A DNA stretch of 64,000 bases from positions 124,001 to 188,000 of the forward strand of contig NZ_JAUSTO010000003.1 of assembly GCF_030812885.1 (NCBI RefSeq), given 5' to 3'. The position numbers and the translations under genes were made by a program. The notes beneath the pieces are model-generated. The model was given only the letters and a program-made list of their open reading frames with translations, was not told the origin of the DNA and did not search any database. Shown here piece after piece: positions 49,555 to 59,478 of this stretch. Position 1 is the stretch's first letter. The number at the start of each line of letters is the position of its first letter. The stretch is from Moryella indoligenes (GTDB lineage Bacteria; Bacillota; Clostridia; Lachnospirales; Lachnospiraceae).

Positions 49555-51651
49555 TCATTCCTCATACTCAATTACATTTTTATGTGCATCAATCGCTTTC
49601 TGCTCATGCTCTGTGAAGCGGCAGCCATAGAACCCGAATCCGGTCGGCTCATCCCCCTGATCCGTTCGAAGCAGCTCTCCTCCTTTATTTTCAAAGCTGC
49701 AGTCGCGGAAGTTAATATCATACGAATCGATTCCATTCAGCAGCGGATCGCCATCATTGTTCCGGAAGCTGCAGTTACTGAACTCAAAGCTTCCTGCATT
49801 GATCAGCATGACAATACCGGCGCTGCAGTCCCGCACAACTGTATTCTCTGCCTTTAGCCTGTCACTGTAGTAGGTACTTATGCCGTGCGCGCCGCAGCCG
49901 TACAGATCCATCCCCTTAAGACTGATCCTGTTGCTGCTCTCAAAGCTCAGGACATCTCCATCACAGCTGCCTGCCTCCGTGCTGTGTCCCATCCTGAGCC
50001 CCTCGAGCTGAATACGCTCGCAGCCCGTAAAGCTCAGAACATCATCTACAGGATCCGCAAGACATATTTCTGTCTGCTCCGCCCCTCTCTCTCCGCGAAG
50101 CGTGAGGCGATTCACAGCGCAAATGACGATTCCCTGATAAGAACAGTCAATATGCGGATACTGCACACGCCACTCTGCCAGCATCTCAGGTTCATCATCC
50201 CGGATATACATGCTCTGTTCCGCACGCTCCACAAAGCCGCTCAGGTCATAACTCCCGGGGCTCAGTACAATCTCCCGGTTGGAGCCTATCGCCTGCATCA
50301 GCTCTTCCGCCGTGCTGACATGTATTCGCTGCTGCTCTCCCCACTCCCGAAGCTCCTCCGGAAGGATATCCACATATTCCGCGTAGGGCAGCACACATTC
50401 AAGCTCCGCTCCCTCCGGAAGTCCCAGCTCCTCGGCCCCCTGCCCCTCCCGGAAGCAGAGACATATCCCCTCCTCCGAGAGATACCAGTCCGGCAGTATA
50501 TCTTCCCGATAATTATACTCCGCGTCGTAGCCGCCTCTTTTCAGCTCCTCGAGATAATCCATCCAGTTCTTCCGAAAGCCCTTCGCATAGGGAGATTTCT
50601 TCAATTCCTTCGCAAGCGCCGCATAGAAGCTCCTCTCATTCCCGATGATATCTCTGAAGCTCGCCTCCACAAACCCACCGTAATACATCCAGACCCAAGT
50701 ATGTCCCGCAGAGGAGAACAGCTGCTCTCCCTCACCGCTGTCCGCATAGCTTCGCGACTGATAGGAGAGCACACTCTGATTTGCCAGTCCGGCTCTCAGC
50801 TCCAGCCTGCCGTGCGCTGCGGGGTCTGCACTTTCACTCTGCCTCCCATGTCGCTGAATCGCGGCAGCAAAACTCTTCTCTCCGAGCTGCTCCTGAAAAC
50901 GAAGCTTCTCATACTCCATCTCCTGCCTCAGTGTCTCATTCAGATCCTCCAGCTCCTCCGAACGGCTGAAGCCGTCTGTCTGCAGCTGCAGCTGCTCCAT
51001 AGAGAGCTCCATCTCAAGCCCATTGTTCTCATCTACTATCCGCTCTGTCCGCAGCTCCTTCTGAAGCTTCAGATTATAATGTGTGAGCGCGTGCGCATCG
51101 ATCGCCTCCGTGATCTCAAAGCTGTCCAGAGAGGCCCGCAGGGCATCCCGTATGTCCAGATACTCATTCGCCTGCTCTCTGCTGGAGGGATCATAGGGAT
51201 AATCCTGGTTCTCCCAGCTGACTGCGGCATAGTCCGTCCCCTCATAGAGAAGCTTCATCGAATCGTTTCCCGAGAGCTCCTCCAGCTCCTCCGGCTCCAG
51301 AATCGATATCACCAGCGCAATGCCTTCATACCCGCTCTCCACCGCCTTTTTGTATATAAAGTAGTCACAGTTTTCCGTATTCTCTATCTCGATGAGCTCC
51401 TGATACTGAAGCGGGAGATTCAGCCGGTAGCCAAGTGCAGGATTCTCATAGATCCACTGCCCCTGTGACTGCCCGCTGAGCGCCTCACCATCCTTCGCCT
51501 TACCCGGCTTCTCCCCCTTGCTCTGTGCGGACGCTTCGGAGCTCTCTGCTGTGGAGGAAGCTGTAAAATCGGGGATTCCGCTGCAGGCTGTCAGGCCGAC
51601 GCCGAGAGTAAGGGACAGCAGGCATGCTGTGACGATTCTGAGTCGCTTCAT
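49555..51651 (-). CDS. Lipoprotein with C-terminal right-handed beta-helix
   Basis: A 698-residue lipoprotein (signal peptide with lipobox LTACS, Cys at residue 23). The N-terminal part (about 60-420) is unrecognised, acidic, and contains long helices rich in Glu/Gln (LQLQTDGFSRSEELEDLNET). The C-terminal part (about 450-690) has repeated short strands characteristic of pectate-lyase-like beta-helices: RLTLRGERGAEQTEICL, ERIQLEGLRMGHS, NRISLKGMDLYGCGAHGIS, LKAENTVVRDCSAGIV, FEFSNCSFRNNDGD, INFRDCSFENKGG. Catalytic residues cannot be assigned. It may bind or act on polysaccharide at the cell surface. GGAGG precedes the ATG; monocistronic. Confidence 0.75.
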   Translation of the reverse strand: MKRLRIVTACLLSLTLGVGLTACSGIPDFTASSTAESSEASAQSKGEKPGKAKDGEALSGQSQGQWIYENPALGYRLNLPLQYQELIEIENTENCDYFIYKKAVESGYEGIALVISILEPEELEELSGNDSMKLLYEGTDYAAVSWENQDYPYDPSSREQANEYLDIRDALRASLDSFEITEAIDAHALTHYNLKLQKELRTERIVDENNGLEMELSMEQLQLQTDGFSRSEELEDLNETLRQEMEYEKLRFQEQLGEKSFAAAIQRHGRQSESADPAAHGRLELRAGLANQSVLSYQSRSYADSGEGEQLFSSAGHTWVWMYYGGFVEASFRDIIGNERSFYAALAKELKKSPYAKGFRKNWMDYLEELKRGGYDAEYNYREDILPDWYLSEEGICLCFREGQGAEELGLPEGAELECVLPYAEYVDILPEELREWGEQQRIHVSTAEELMQAIGSNREIVLSPGSYDLSGFVERAEQSMYIRDDEPEMLAEWRVQYPHIDCSYQGIVICAVNRLTLRGERGAEQTEICLADPVDDVLSFTGCERIQLEGLRMGHSTEAGSCDGDVLSFESSNRISLKGMDLYGCGAHGISTYYSDRLKAENTVVRDCSAGIVMLINAGSFEFSNCSFRNNDGDPLLNGIDSYDINFRDCSFENKGGELLRTDQGDEPTGFGFYGCRFTEHEQKAIDAHKNVIEYEE

Positions 51652-51850
51652 ATTGCCTCCTTTTCTGAGCCGGAAATTCTGTCACTGTAATTCCGCTTTC
51701 AAATATTTTTATTTTTTATCAGTTTACCACATTATCTCCTGAAAATATACAGACGCATCTTCCTTTTCTCTCAAAATTGGTTTTCTTCTTTTCTGCACAG
51801 AAAAAATCATCTGCAAATATTCAGCGTAAACAGTGTTGTATAGCAAAACA

Positions 51851-51875
51851 GCGGAGCCCCTGTAAGGGACTCCGC
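51851..51875 (-). terminator. Terminator after ppdK
   Basis: Stem GCGGAG-C-CCC / GGG-A-CTCCGC with loop TGTA(A); on the minus strand it is followed by TGTTTTGC. It lies 44 bases after the ppdK stop. Confidence 0.8.
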
Positions 51876-51918
51876 TTCGTTCTCAAGGCTATATCCGGCT
51901 CAAGGAGCCAGACTTCTA

Positions 51919-54549
51919 TTACTTCTTCTCTGCGATAGCCGCCTGTGCCGCTGCCAGTCTCGCAACCGGTACACGGAACGGGGAGCAGGAGACATAGTCG
52001 AGACCGATTCTGTGGCAGAACTCAACAGAGGACGGATCCCCGCCGTGCTCGCCGCAGATACCGATGTGCAGCTTCTCGTTCACCGGTTTTCCAAGTGTGA
52101 TCGCCATCTCCATGAGCTTCCCTACGCCGTTCTGATCGAGCTTCGCAAACGGATCGTTCTCGAAGATCTTTGCGTCGTAGTAGGAGTTCAGGAACTTACC
52201 GGCATCGTCACGGGAGAAGCCAAAGGTCATCTGAGTCAGATCGTTGGTTCCGAAGCAGAAGAAGTCCGCATCCTTTGCGATCTCATCCGCAGTGAGGCAG
52301 GCTCTCGGGATCTCGATCATCGTACCGACCTCATACTCAAGAGCAGCACCGGCCGCCTTGATCTCCGCATCTGCGATCTCAACGACAGTCTTCTTGACGT
52401 ACTTCAGCTCCTTCAGCTCGCATACGAGCGGGATCATGATCTCCGGCTTGACAGTCCAGTCGCTGTGTCTCTTCTGCACCTCGATTGCGGCGCGGATCAC
52501 AGCCTTGGTCTGCATCGCAGCGATCTCCGGATAGGTGACCGCCAGACGGCAGCCTCTGTGGCCCATCATCGGGTTGAACTCATGCAGGGAAGCAATATAA
52601 TCCTTGATCTCCTGAACGCTCTTGTGCTTTGCAGCTGCAAGCTTCTCGATCTCCGGCTCAGTGGTCGGCACAAACTCATGCAGCGGCGGATCCAGGAAGC
52701 GAATGGTCACCGGGCAGCCCTCGAGCGCCTCATAGAGCTCCTCAAAGTCCTTCTGCTGATACGGAAGGATCTTTGCCAGTGCCTCTTCTCTCTCCTCCAC
52801 CGTATCGGAGCAGATCATCTCGCGGAACGCAGCAATTCTGTCCGCCTCGAAGAACATATGCTCGGTGCGGCAGAGACCGATACCCTCAGCGCCGAGCTCA
52901 CGTGCCTTCTTTGCATCAGTCGGCGTATCCGCGTTGGTTCTGACCTTCAGTCTTCTGTACTTATCTGCCCACGCCATGATGCGGCCAAACTCACCGGCGA
53001 TGGTAGCATCAACCGTTGCAATCACACCTTCATAGATGTTTCCGGTCGTTCCGTCAATGGAGATGCTGTCACCCTCCTTGAAGGTCTTGCCTGCAAGGGT
53101 GAATTTCTTCTCCGCCTCGTTCATCACGATGTCGCCGCAGCCGGATACGCAGCACTTGCCCATGCCGCGCGCCACAACTGCTGCGTGGGAGGTCATGCCG
53201 CCTCTCACAGTCAGGATACCCTGCGCGGACTTCATGCCGCTGATATCCTCCGGGGAGGTCTCAAGACGAACCAGCACAACCTTCTCGCCGCGCTCTGCCC
53301 ACTCAACTGCATCCTCAGCAGTAAATACGACCTTACCGAAGGCTGCACCCGGGGAAGCACCGAGGCCCTTGCCCATCGGAGTCGCTGCCTTCAGAGCCTT
53401 CTGGTCAAACTGCGGATGAAGCAGGGTATCGAGGTTTCTCGGGTCAATCATTGCGACCGCCTCTTCCTCTGTTCTCATGCCCTCATCCACAAGGTCGCAC
53501 GCGATCTTCAGCGCGGCCTGCGCGGTTCTCTTACCATTTCTGGTCTGAAGCATATAGAGCTTTCCGTGCTCAACGGTAAACTCCATATCCTGCATATCTC
53601 TGTAGTGATTCTCAAGAGTCTTGCAGACCTCAACAAACTGCTTGAATGCCTCCGGGAACTTCTGCTCCATCTCCTTGATATGCATCGGCGTGCGAACGCC
53701 CGCAACAACGTCCTCACCCTGTGCGTTGGTCAGGAACTCACCAAAGAGACCTCTCTCACCGGTAGCAGGATCTCTGGTGAATGCAACACCGGTTCCGCAG
53801 TCATCTCCCATATTTCCGAAGGCCATGGACTGAACGTTGACAGCGGTGCCCCAGGAATAGGGGATATCATTATCACGGCGATAGACATTTGCACGCGGGT
53901 TGTCCCAGGAACGGAACACAGCTTTGATGGCGCCCATCAGCTGCTCCTTCGGATCGGACGGGAACTCGCTGCCGATCTTCTCCTTGTACTCCGCCTTAAA
54001 CTGGTTTGCGAGCTCCTTCAGGTCGTCCGCGGTGAGCTCTACATCCTGCTTCACGCCGCGCGCTTCCTTCATCTTGTCGATGAGCTCCTCAAAGTACTTC
54101 TTACCGACCTCCATAACGACATCGGAATACATCTGAATGAATCTTCTGTAGCAGTCCCACGCCCAGCGCGCATTGCCGGACTTCTCCGCGAGAACATTGA
54201 CCACGTCCTCATTGAGACCAAGGTTCAGGATGGTATCCATCATACCCGGCATGGAAGCTCTTGCACCGGAACGAACAGAAACAAGAAGCGGGTTCTCCTT
54301 ATCGCCAAACTTCTTGCCGGTCATCTCCTCCATCTTTACGATGTACTCATTGATCTGTCCCTGAATCTCCGGGTTGATCTCGCGACCGTCCTCGTAGTAC
54401 TGCGTGCAGGCCTCAGTCGTGATCGTAAAGCCCTGGGGAACCGGAAGACCGATGTTGGTCATCTCTGCGAGGTTTGCACCCTTACCGCCGAGCAGCTCTC
54501 TCATGCCGGCATTTCCCTCGCTAAACTTGTAAACCCACTTTCTTGCCAT
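51919..54549 (-). CDS. ppdK: Pyruvate, phosphate dikinase
   Basis: An 876-residue enzyme interconverting pyruvate + ATP + Pi and PEP + AMP + PPi; in fermentative clostridia it serves glycolysis or gluconeogenesis with PPi. The ATP-grasp domain opens with GGKGANLAEMTNIGLPVPQG, the swivelling phosphohistidine domain has GGMTSHAAVVARGMGKCCV (His about 455), and the PEP-binding barrel has GAEGIGLCRTEHMF and the catalytic CGEHGGDPSSVEFCHRIGLD near the C-terminus. Full length. ATG after AGGAGG. Monocistronic. Confidence 0.98.
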   Translation of the reverse strand: MARKWVYKFSEGNAGMRELLGGKGANLAEMTNIGLPVPQGFTITTEACTQYYEDGREINPEIQGQINEYIVKMEEMTGKKFGDKENPLLVSVRSGARASMPGMMDTILNLGLNEDVVNVLAEKSGNARWAWDCYRRFIQMYSDVVMEVGKKYFEELIDKMKEARGVKQDVELTADDLKELANQFKAEYKEKIGSEFPSDPKEQLMGAIKAVFRSWDNPRANVYRRDNDIPYSWGTAVNVQSMAFGNMGDDCGTGVAFTRDPATGERGLFGEFLTNAQGEDVVAGVRTPMHIKEMEQKFPEAFKQFVEVCKTLENHYRDMQDMEFTVEHGKLYMLQTRNGKRTAQAALKIACDLVDEGMRTEEEAVAMIDPRNLDTLLHPQFDQKALKAATPMGKGLGASPGAAFGKVVFTAEDAVEWAERGEKVVLVRLETSPEDISGMKSAQGILTVRGGMTSHAAVVARGMGKCCVSGCGDIVMNEAEKKFTLAGKTFKEGDSISIDGTTGNIYEGVIATVDATIAGEFGRIMAWADKYRRLKVRTNADTPTDAKKARELGAEGIGLCRTEHMFFEADRIAAFREMICSDTVEEREEALAKILPYQQKDFEELYEALEGCPVTIRFLDPPLHEFVPTTEPEIEKLAAAKHKSVQEIKDYIASLHEFNPMMGHRGCRLAVTYPEIAAMQTKAVIRAAIEVQKRHSDWTVKPEIMIPLVCELKELKYVKKTVVEIADAEIKAAGAALEYEVGTMIEIPRACLTADEIAKDADFFCFGTNDLTQMTFGFSRDDAGKFLNSYYDAKIFENDPFAKLDQNGVGKLMEMAITLGKPVNEKLHIGICGEHGGDPSSVEFCHRIGLDYVSCSPFRVPVARLAAAQAAIAEKK

Positions 54550-54659
54550 GTTTTCCTCCTACTAGAAAAAACTGTACTGATATAAGCTCTCTACAATCTA
54601 TAGATGATATCACAATTTATTTAAGAATGGTAGATATTTGACAATCTCTCCGCAAATCC

Positions 54660-56048
54660 TCAGAACATAAACTTATCAAGGAAATAGTTGCGCAGCTCGG
54701 AGATCCTGACACGCTCCTGCTTCATGCTGTCGCGGTCACGCACGGTCACAGCGCCGTCATTTTCCGACTCAAAATCATAGGTCACGCAGTACGGCGTTCC
54801 GATCTCATCCTCTCTGCGGTAGCGCTTTCCGATCGCGCCGCGGTCATCGTACTCGCAGTGCCAGTACTTCGCGAGCTCGGCATAGACCTTCTCCGCGCCC
54901 TCGCCGAGCTTCTTGGAGAGCGGAAGCACCGCAACCTTGACCGGTGCCAGCGCCGGATGGAAATGAAGCACGGTTCTTACATCTCCTCCCTCAAGCTCCT
55001 CCTCATCGTAGGCATTGCAGAGGAAGGCAAGCGTCACGCGGTCGGCACCGAGAGACGGCTCCACAACGTAGGGAACATACTTCTCCTTGCTCTCCTCGTC
55101 AAAATAGGACATGTCCTCTCCGGAGACCTCCTGATGGCGGGAGAGGTCATAGTTGGTGCGGTCCGCGATGCCCCAGAGCTCACCCCAGCCGAAGGGGAAG
55201 AGGAACTCCAGATCCGTGGTCGCCTTGGAATAGAAGGAGAGCTCCTCCTTATCGTGATCTCTGGCGCGGAGATTCTCCTCCTTGATTCCGAGATCCTTCA
55301 GCCACTTGATGCAGTAGCTCTTCCAGTATTCAAACCACTCAAGATCCGTATCAGGCTTGCAGAAGAACTCGAGCTCCATCTGCTCAAACTCACGGGTACG
55401 GAAGGTGAAGTTGCCCGGGGTGATCTCGTTGCGGAAAGACTTTCCGATCTGACCAATGCCAAACGGAATCTTCTTTCTGGAGGTGCGCTGCACGTTCTTG
55501 AAATTGACAAAAATGCCCTGGGCCGTCTCCGGGCGGAGATATACGACGTTCTTTGCATTCTCCGTGACACCCTGGAAGGTCTTGAACATGAGGTTGAACT
55601 CACGGATATCGGTAAAGTCCTTCTTTCCGCAGCTTGGGCAGGCAATTTCATGCTCCTTAATAAAGTTCTGCATCTCCTCGTGCGTCCAGCCGTCAACGCT
55701 GGACTTCAGCTCAACATGATTCGCCTCTGCGTAATCCTCAATGAGCTTGTCTGCACGGAAGCGCTCGTGGCAGCTCTTGCAGTCCATCAGAGGATCGGAA
55801 AAGCTGCCGATATGGCCGGAGGCCACCCAAGTCTGGGTGTTCATGAGAATCGCACAGTCCACGCCGACATTGTACGGAGACTCCTGCACGAACTTCTGCC
55901 ACCACGCCTTCTTGACGTTGTTCTTCAGCTCGACGCCGATATTTCCGTAGTCCCAGGTATTCGCCAATCCTCCATAGATCTCAGAGCCCGGGTAGACAAA
56001 TCCGCGGGATTTTGCCAATGCTACAATTTTTTCCATTGAGTATTCCAT
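54660..56048 (-). CDS. glyS: Glycyl-tRNA synthetase (single-chain, class II)
   Basis: A 462-residue dimeric GlyRS of the eukaryote/Firmicute type, not the alpha2beta2 type. It opens with the conserved GFVYPGSEIYGGLANTWDYG; RPETAQGIFVNFKNV, RKKIPFGIGQIGKSFRNEIT and FRTREFEQMELEFF are class II motif 1/2 sequences, and SLGADRVTLAFLC is motif 3 (usually GxxRxxL). The anticodon-binding domain occupies the last 100 residues. The ATG at 56048 follows GGAGGAAAAA. No T-box leader was recognised ahead of it. Confidence 0.97.
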   Translation of the reverse strand: MEYSMEKIVALAKSRGFVYPGSEIYGGLANTWDYGNIGVELKNNVKKAWWQKFVQESPYNVGVDCAILMNTQTWVASGHIGSFSDPLMDCKSCHERFRADKLIEDYAEANHVELKSSVDGWTHEEMQNFIKEHEIACPSCGKKDFTDIREFNLMFKTFQGVTENAKNVVYLRPETAQGIFVNFKNVQRTSRKKIPFGIGQIGKSFRNEITPGNFTFRTREFEQMELEFFCKPDTDLEWFEYWKSYCIKWLKDLGIKEENLRARDHDKEELSFYSKATTDLEFLFPFGWGELWGIADRTNYDLSRHQEVSGEDMSYFDEESKEKYVPYVVEPSLGADRVTLAFLCNAYDEEELEGGDVRTVLHFHPALAPVKVAVLPLSKKLGEGAEKVYAELAKYWHCEYDDRGAIGKRYRREDEIGTPYCVTYDFESENDGAVTVRDRDSMKQERVRISELRNYFLDKFMF

Positions 56049-56167
56049 TTTTTCCTCCTGCTTTTCCCTCCGCCGGCTGCGGACGGATATTCTCCGTCAT
56101 TATATACGCTGGAACCCGCTATTTCAAGGCTGGAAGAGGGCAAAGCCGCACAAAGACCTGCTCTCTG

Positions 56168-56521
56168 TCACAGCAGCTTCTCTGCCCACTCCGCTTCCTT
56201 AAAGCCGACAAGCACATCCCCATCCATAATGAAAAGCGGTCTCTTTACCAGCATCCCGTCTGTGGAAAGCAGTTCGATCATTTCTTCGTCCGTCATATCC
56301 TTCACTCTGGCGGAAAGCCCCATTCCCCGGTACAGCTGACCGCTGGTGTTGAAAAATTTTCCAGCACTCTTGCCGCTCCGTGGGATCCACATTGAGAGCT
56401 CCTGCGCCGTCGGCTTCTGCTCCCTGATCGGTCTGGCGGTGTATTCGATTCCATGCCCGTCCAGCCACTTCTGTGCCTTCCTGCATGTGCTGCAGCGCTC
56501 GTAGCAGATAAATGTATTCAT
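56168..56521 (-). CDS. ArsC/Spx-like family protein
   Basis: A 117-residue thioredoxin-fold protein of the ArsC/YffB/Spx family. It carries CSTCRKAQKWLDGHGIEY (Cys-x-x-Cys) at the N-terminus, GKSAGKFFNTSGQLYRGMG in the middle and VKRPLFIMDGDVLVGFKEAE at the end. Members include arsenate reductases and Spx-type RNA-polymerase-binding stress regulators; with CxxC and no arsenic genes nearby, the specific role is open. AGGAGGAGGG precedes the ATG. Confidence 0.88.
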   Translation of the reverse strand: MNTFICYERCSTCRKAQKWLDGHGIEYTARPIREQKPTAQELSMWIPRSGKSAGKFFNTSGQLYRGMGLSARVKDMTDEEMIELLSTDGMLVKRPLFIMDGDVLVGFKEAEWAEKLL

Positions 56522-56564
56522 AAATGCTTAACCCTCCTCCTAATATATAAAGTGTAGTGGTCAG

Positions 56565-57239
56565 TCACCTCACATCCAGTGAGGAACTGCTCATCTCATT
56601 GTTAAAGCTGCATGAAGTCTTGGCGGTATTGTCTCTGCCAACGATAAGAGTTGTTTTTGCATCGACATCCAGTTTGGCATCAATAAGCAATCTATAATTC
56701 TTGACTAACGCCAACCCAATCAACCGATCTGCCTGATCTGCCATGAACAGCGGTATGTTCAATACATCATTGTCCAGTTTTAAATTACCCAGTGAGAAGC
56801 GAACTCGGAGCTTGACCTGATCTGGAAACAGTTCCTTGAACTTCTTCAGACTCTTGCTTGTGGTATTAGCCTCAGACTTGACCTCCACAGGAAAAATATC
56901 GTTTTCTCTCTGAATCAGGAAATCCACCTCATAGGGAGGATTTGTCTGCATCCAGTAACGAGGTACCACTTCAAACTGAGTAATCAAAGTTTGCAAAACG
57001 AAATTTTCCGTCAAAGCGCCTTTGAACTCGGTGAACAAGCGGTTGCCTTCACCGAAAGCAGTAGGAGCAAGCTGAGCCAGACGACGGAGCAGACCCACAT
57101 CCACCAGATAGATTTTGAATGCGGACAGGTCGTCGTAGGCGGCAACAGGAAGGCCGGGAGCGGAGCTGCGGTAGATTTTATGCACCAGTCGGGCATCAAC
57201 AAGCCATTGCAGAGCATTCTCGTATCCAGGAAACGTTAC
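56565..57239 (-). pseudogene. 5'-truncated ATPase with DUF4143 domain
   Basis: About 225 codons of the C-terminal half of an AAA ATPase/DUF4143 protein: GYENALQWLVDARLVHKIYR, AAYDDLSAFKIYLVDVGLLR, LTENFVLQTLITQF, NPPYEVDFLIQRENDIFPVE and VKSEANTTSKSLKKFKELFP are the usual DUF4143/endonuclease-like sequence. The N-terminal ATPase half (Walker A/B, about 200 residues) is missing; the frame stays open upstream of the GTG at 57185 up to about 57239, next to the stop of cobI. So a deletion joined this remnant to cobI. GC content is lower than that of the neighbours, consistent with acquired DNA. Confidence 0.75.
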
Positions 57240-57247
57240 AATGATCG

Positions 57248-58033
57248 TTACATCGCACCCCCTATCCTCGCAATCACAATAGAAAAATATCCCGCCTGCT
57301 CCGGCAGTTCCTCTGCCGAGCGATATCTCTTCTCCCCGGGCAGGCCGCAGTTCTCTACCATCATGAGACTTCTGCCTGAACCGGCGAGCTGCTCCTTCAT
57401 AGCTAAGAGACTGCGCCCGCTCTTCATCAGCACAAGCGTGCCATCTCCGGGAAGTCCTGCCGCGTTTTCTCTTTCACTTTGCTGCGCGGCTACACTGTTC
57501 TGCAGGCTGTTTCCGTCTTCACCAGAATTCCCCTCGCGCCTCAGAAAATGCAGCGCCGGGACGATATGAAGCGGCTCATCCCATCTGGCGAGGGGCTCTC
57601 CGAGCGCCGCTGCAGCTGCGCAAAAGGACGGAACACCACTCACATACTCCGTAGCGAAACCATCTGCCCGGACCAGAGCTTCAAGATATGAAAAGCTCGC
57701 ATAGATCGTGGGATCACCGAGACACAGCATGCCGACGGATCTCCCTTGCCTCAGCACTTCCTCAAGCTGCTCCGCACCGCGCCGGTGGGCCTCCTGAAGT
57801 GCCTCTCTCTTAAGCCTCATGGGCACAGGAATTGGGAGCAGCTGCTTATGTCTCAATTCAGGAGCCGCCTGCACCGCGATCTGATAAGCTGTCGCTTCCT
57901 CTGCGCACTCACCGGGCACCGCAATCACCGGGAGCTCTCTGATAAGGCGCAGTGCCTTCAGAGTCATGAGCTCCGGATCCCCCGGTCCGACTCCAATCCC
58001 ATATAAAGTTCCATAGCTGTGCTTATCTTCCAT
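57248..58033 (-). CDS. cobI: Precorrin-2/cobalt-factor-2 C20-methyltransferase
   Basis: A 261-residue SAM-dependent tetrapyrrole methylase of the cobalamin pathway (CobI/CbiL), methylating C20 of the corrin precursor. The opening GTLYGIGVGPGDPELMTLKA is the family signature; VGMLCLGDPTIYASFSYLEA and VSGVPSFCAAAAALGEPLA are SAM-binding loops. An insertion of about 25 residues (NSGEDGNSLQNSVAAQQSER) lies in the second half. No other cob gene is beside it, so it is an orphan here. The ATG at 58033 has AGGAGGAAGAGG. Confidence 0.93.
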   Translation of the reverse strand: MEDKHSYGTLYGIGVGPGDPELMTLKALRLIRELPVIAVPGECAEEATAYQIAVQAAPELRHKQLLPIPVPMRLKREALQEAHRRGAEQLEEVLRQGRSVGMLCLGDPTIYASFSYLEALVRADGFATEYVSGVPSFCAAAAALGEPLARWDEPLHIVPALHFLRREGNSGEDGNSLQNSVAAQQSERENAAGLPGDGTLVLMKSGRSLLAMKEQLAGSGRSLMMVENCGLPGEKRYRSAEELPEQAGYFSIVIARIGGAM

Positions 58034-58180
58034 CCTCTTCCTCCTGCTATGGGTAATATTATCGTGCTCAGATATGTACAGGATACACGCTTCATTACAT
58101 CTACGCCATATTTCCAACTGTATCTATTATAATAACAAAATTCCATTTTACGAGGCGTCCCTGAATATCATCTCCATAGG

Positions 58181-58214
58181 AAAAAGCAGCCGCACGGTCT
58201 CGCCGCACAGCTGC
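58181..58214 (-). terminator. Terminator after ldh
   Basis: On the minus strand a 12-bp stem GCAGCTGTGCGG / CCGTGCGGCTGC (three G-T pairs) with a 5-base loop, followed by TTTTTCC. It lies 55 bases after the ldh stop. Confidence 0.8.
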
Positions 58215-58268
58215 ACTTCACTCCCTGCATTTGACAGGGCCTGCTATTATCAATCCGAAATTGCTGCT

Positions 58269-59222
58269 TTACGCCTGCTCCGCCTCCAGCACCTTTGCCT
58301 TCAGCTCTGCACAGGATGCGTCAAATTTTGCCTGCTCCTCCTCTGTGATCCGGCACTCCAGCACGGACTGCACGCCGCTCGCATTGATGATCGCAGGAAC
58401 ACCCGCGAACACGCCGTTCTGGTGATACTCTCCGCGCAGATATGCAGATACTGTCTGTACGGAATTCTCATCGCCCAGTATGGCTTTTGTGAGACGCGTC
58501 AGCGCGATGCCGATCCCGTAATAGGTCGCCTTCTTTGCGGCGATGATCTTATCCGCGGCAGTGCGGACATCAATCTCTATCTTCTCCAGCTCCTCAAAGG
58601 AATATTTTCCATTGGAATTGGCAATAATCTCCTGCACCGGCTTTGTGGATACGCAGACCTGACTCCACGGAACGAACTCTGTGTCGCCGTGCTCCCCCAT
58701 CACATAGCCGTGCACGCTGCGCGGATCCACCTTCAGATAGCTTCCCACCAGATAGCGCAGCCGCGCCGTGTCAAGCGAGGTGCCGCTTCCGATGACCCGC
58801 TTCGGATTAAAGCCGGACAGATGGCAGGCCACCTTTGTCATGACATCCACAGGATTCGTCGCTATGAGAAATATCCCGTTAAAGCCGGAATCCGTCACAG
58901 GCTCGATGATGGACTTGAACACCGCGGTATTTCTCGCGAGCAGATCCATGCGCGTCTCCCCGGGCTTCTGCGCGACGCCCGCACATATCGTCACGATATC
59001 AGCGTCCTTACAGTCATCATAGCTCCCGCTCAGTATCTTCATATGTGACGCGGAGAACGCGAGGCCGTGATTTAAATCCATCGCCTCTCCCTCGGCCCTC
59101 TCCTTATTATAATCGATCAAAACCAGCTCATCACAGGTCTGCTGGTTCATCATCGCATAGGCATAGCTCATTCCCACCATACCGCAGCCCACAAGCACAA
59201 CCTTTCTCTTATCAGAACCCAT
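58269..59222 (-). CDS. ldh: L-lactate dehydrogenase
   Basis: A 317-residue NAD-dependent LDH reducing pyruvate to L-lactate. The Rossmann motif is VVLVGCGMVGMSYAYAM, the NAD-selecting Asp is in ELVLIDYNKERAEGEAMDL, the substrate Arg loop is GETRMDLLARN and the catalytic His is in GYVMGEHGDTEFVPWS. The ATNPVDVMT motif favours LDH over malate dehydrogenase. Full length; GGAGG precedes the ATG. Single gene. Confidence 0.96.
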   Translation of the reverse strand: MGSDKRKVVLVGCGMVGMSYAYAMMNQQTCDELVLIDYNKERAEGEAMDLNHGLAFSASHMKILSGSYDDCKDADIVTICAGVAQKPGETRMDLLARNTAVFKSIIEPVTDSGFNGIFLIATNPVDVMTKVACHLSGFNPKRVIGSGTSLDTARLRYLVGSYLKVDPRSVHGYVMGEHGDTEFVPWSQVCVSTKPVQEIIANSNGKYSFEELEKIEIDVRTAADKIIAAKKATYYGIGIALTRLTKAILGDENSVQTVSAYLRGEYHQNGVFAGVPAIINASGVQSVLECRITEEEQAKFDASCAELKAKVLEAEQA

Positions 59223-59478
59223 ATTTCGCCTCCAGTCTTATTTCCGGCTCCGGAGCAGCTGCTCATACCGGAAGTCCATTCTAGCTCTTACAAGTCAACT
59301 ATATCACAGTCTCGCAAGTCCTGGTGCTGCCATGGCAACATTTTTTATTTTTCCAGAAAATAAAAGCCTTATCGAGGAAAATGCTGTCCTGTGCTATACT
59401 GAATTCATTCCACAGATCCCATATGGCTCTCGGCTGCATGGCGGTCTCTATACACCACTACCACAGAAAGGAGCTCCT

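Noticed and set aside
49885..51468. 527-codon open frame antisense to the beta-helix lipoprotein
   Set aside because: The sense frame has a lipobox signal peptide, ribosome site and repeat structure; the antisense frame has no recognisable features.
52012..54585. 857-codon open frame antisense to ppdK
   Set aside because: It covers ppdK almost exactly in the opposite frame; the sense strand is a complete enzyme with all motifs. The product shows no domain and results from codon bias.
56049..56167. T-box leader for glyS
   Set aside because: The region ahead of glyS is short and lacks the T-box core sequence and antiterminator.
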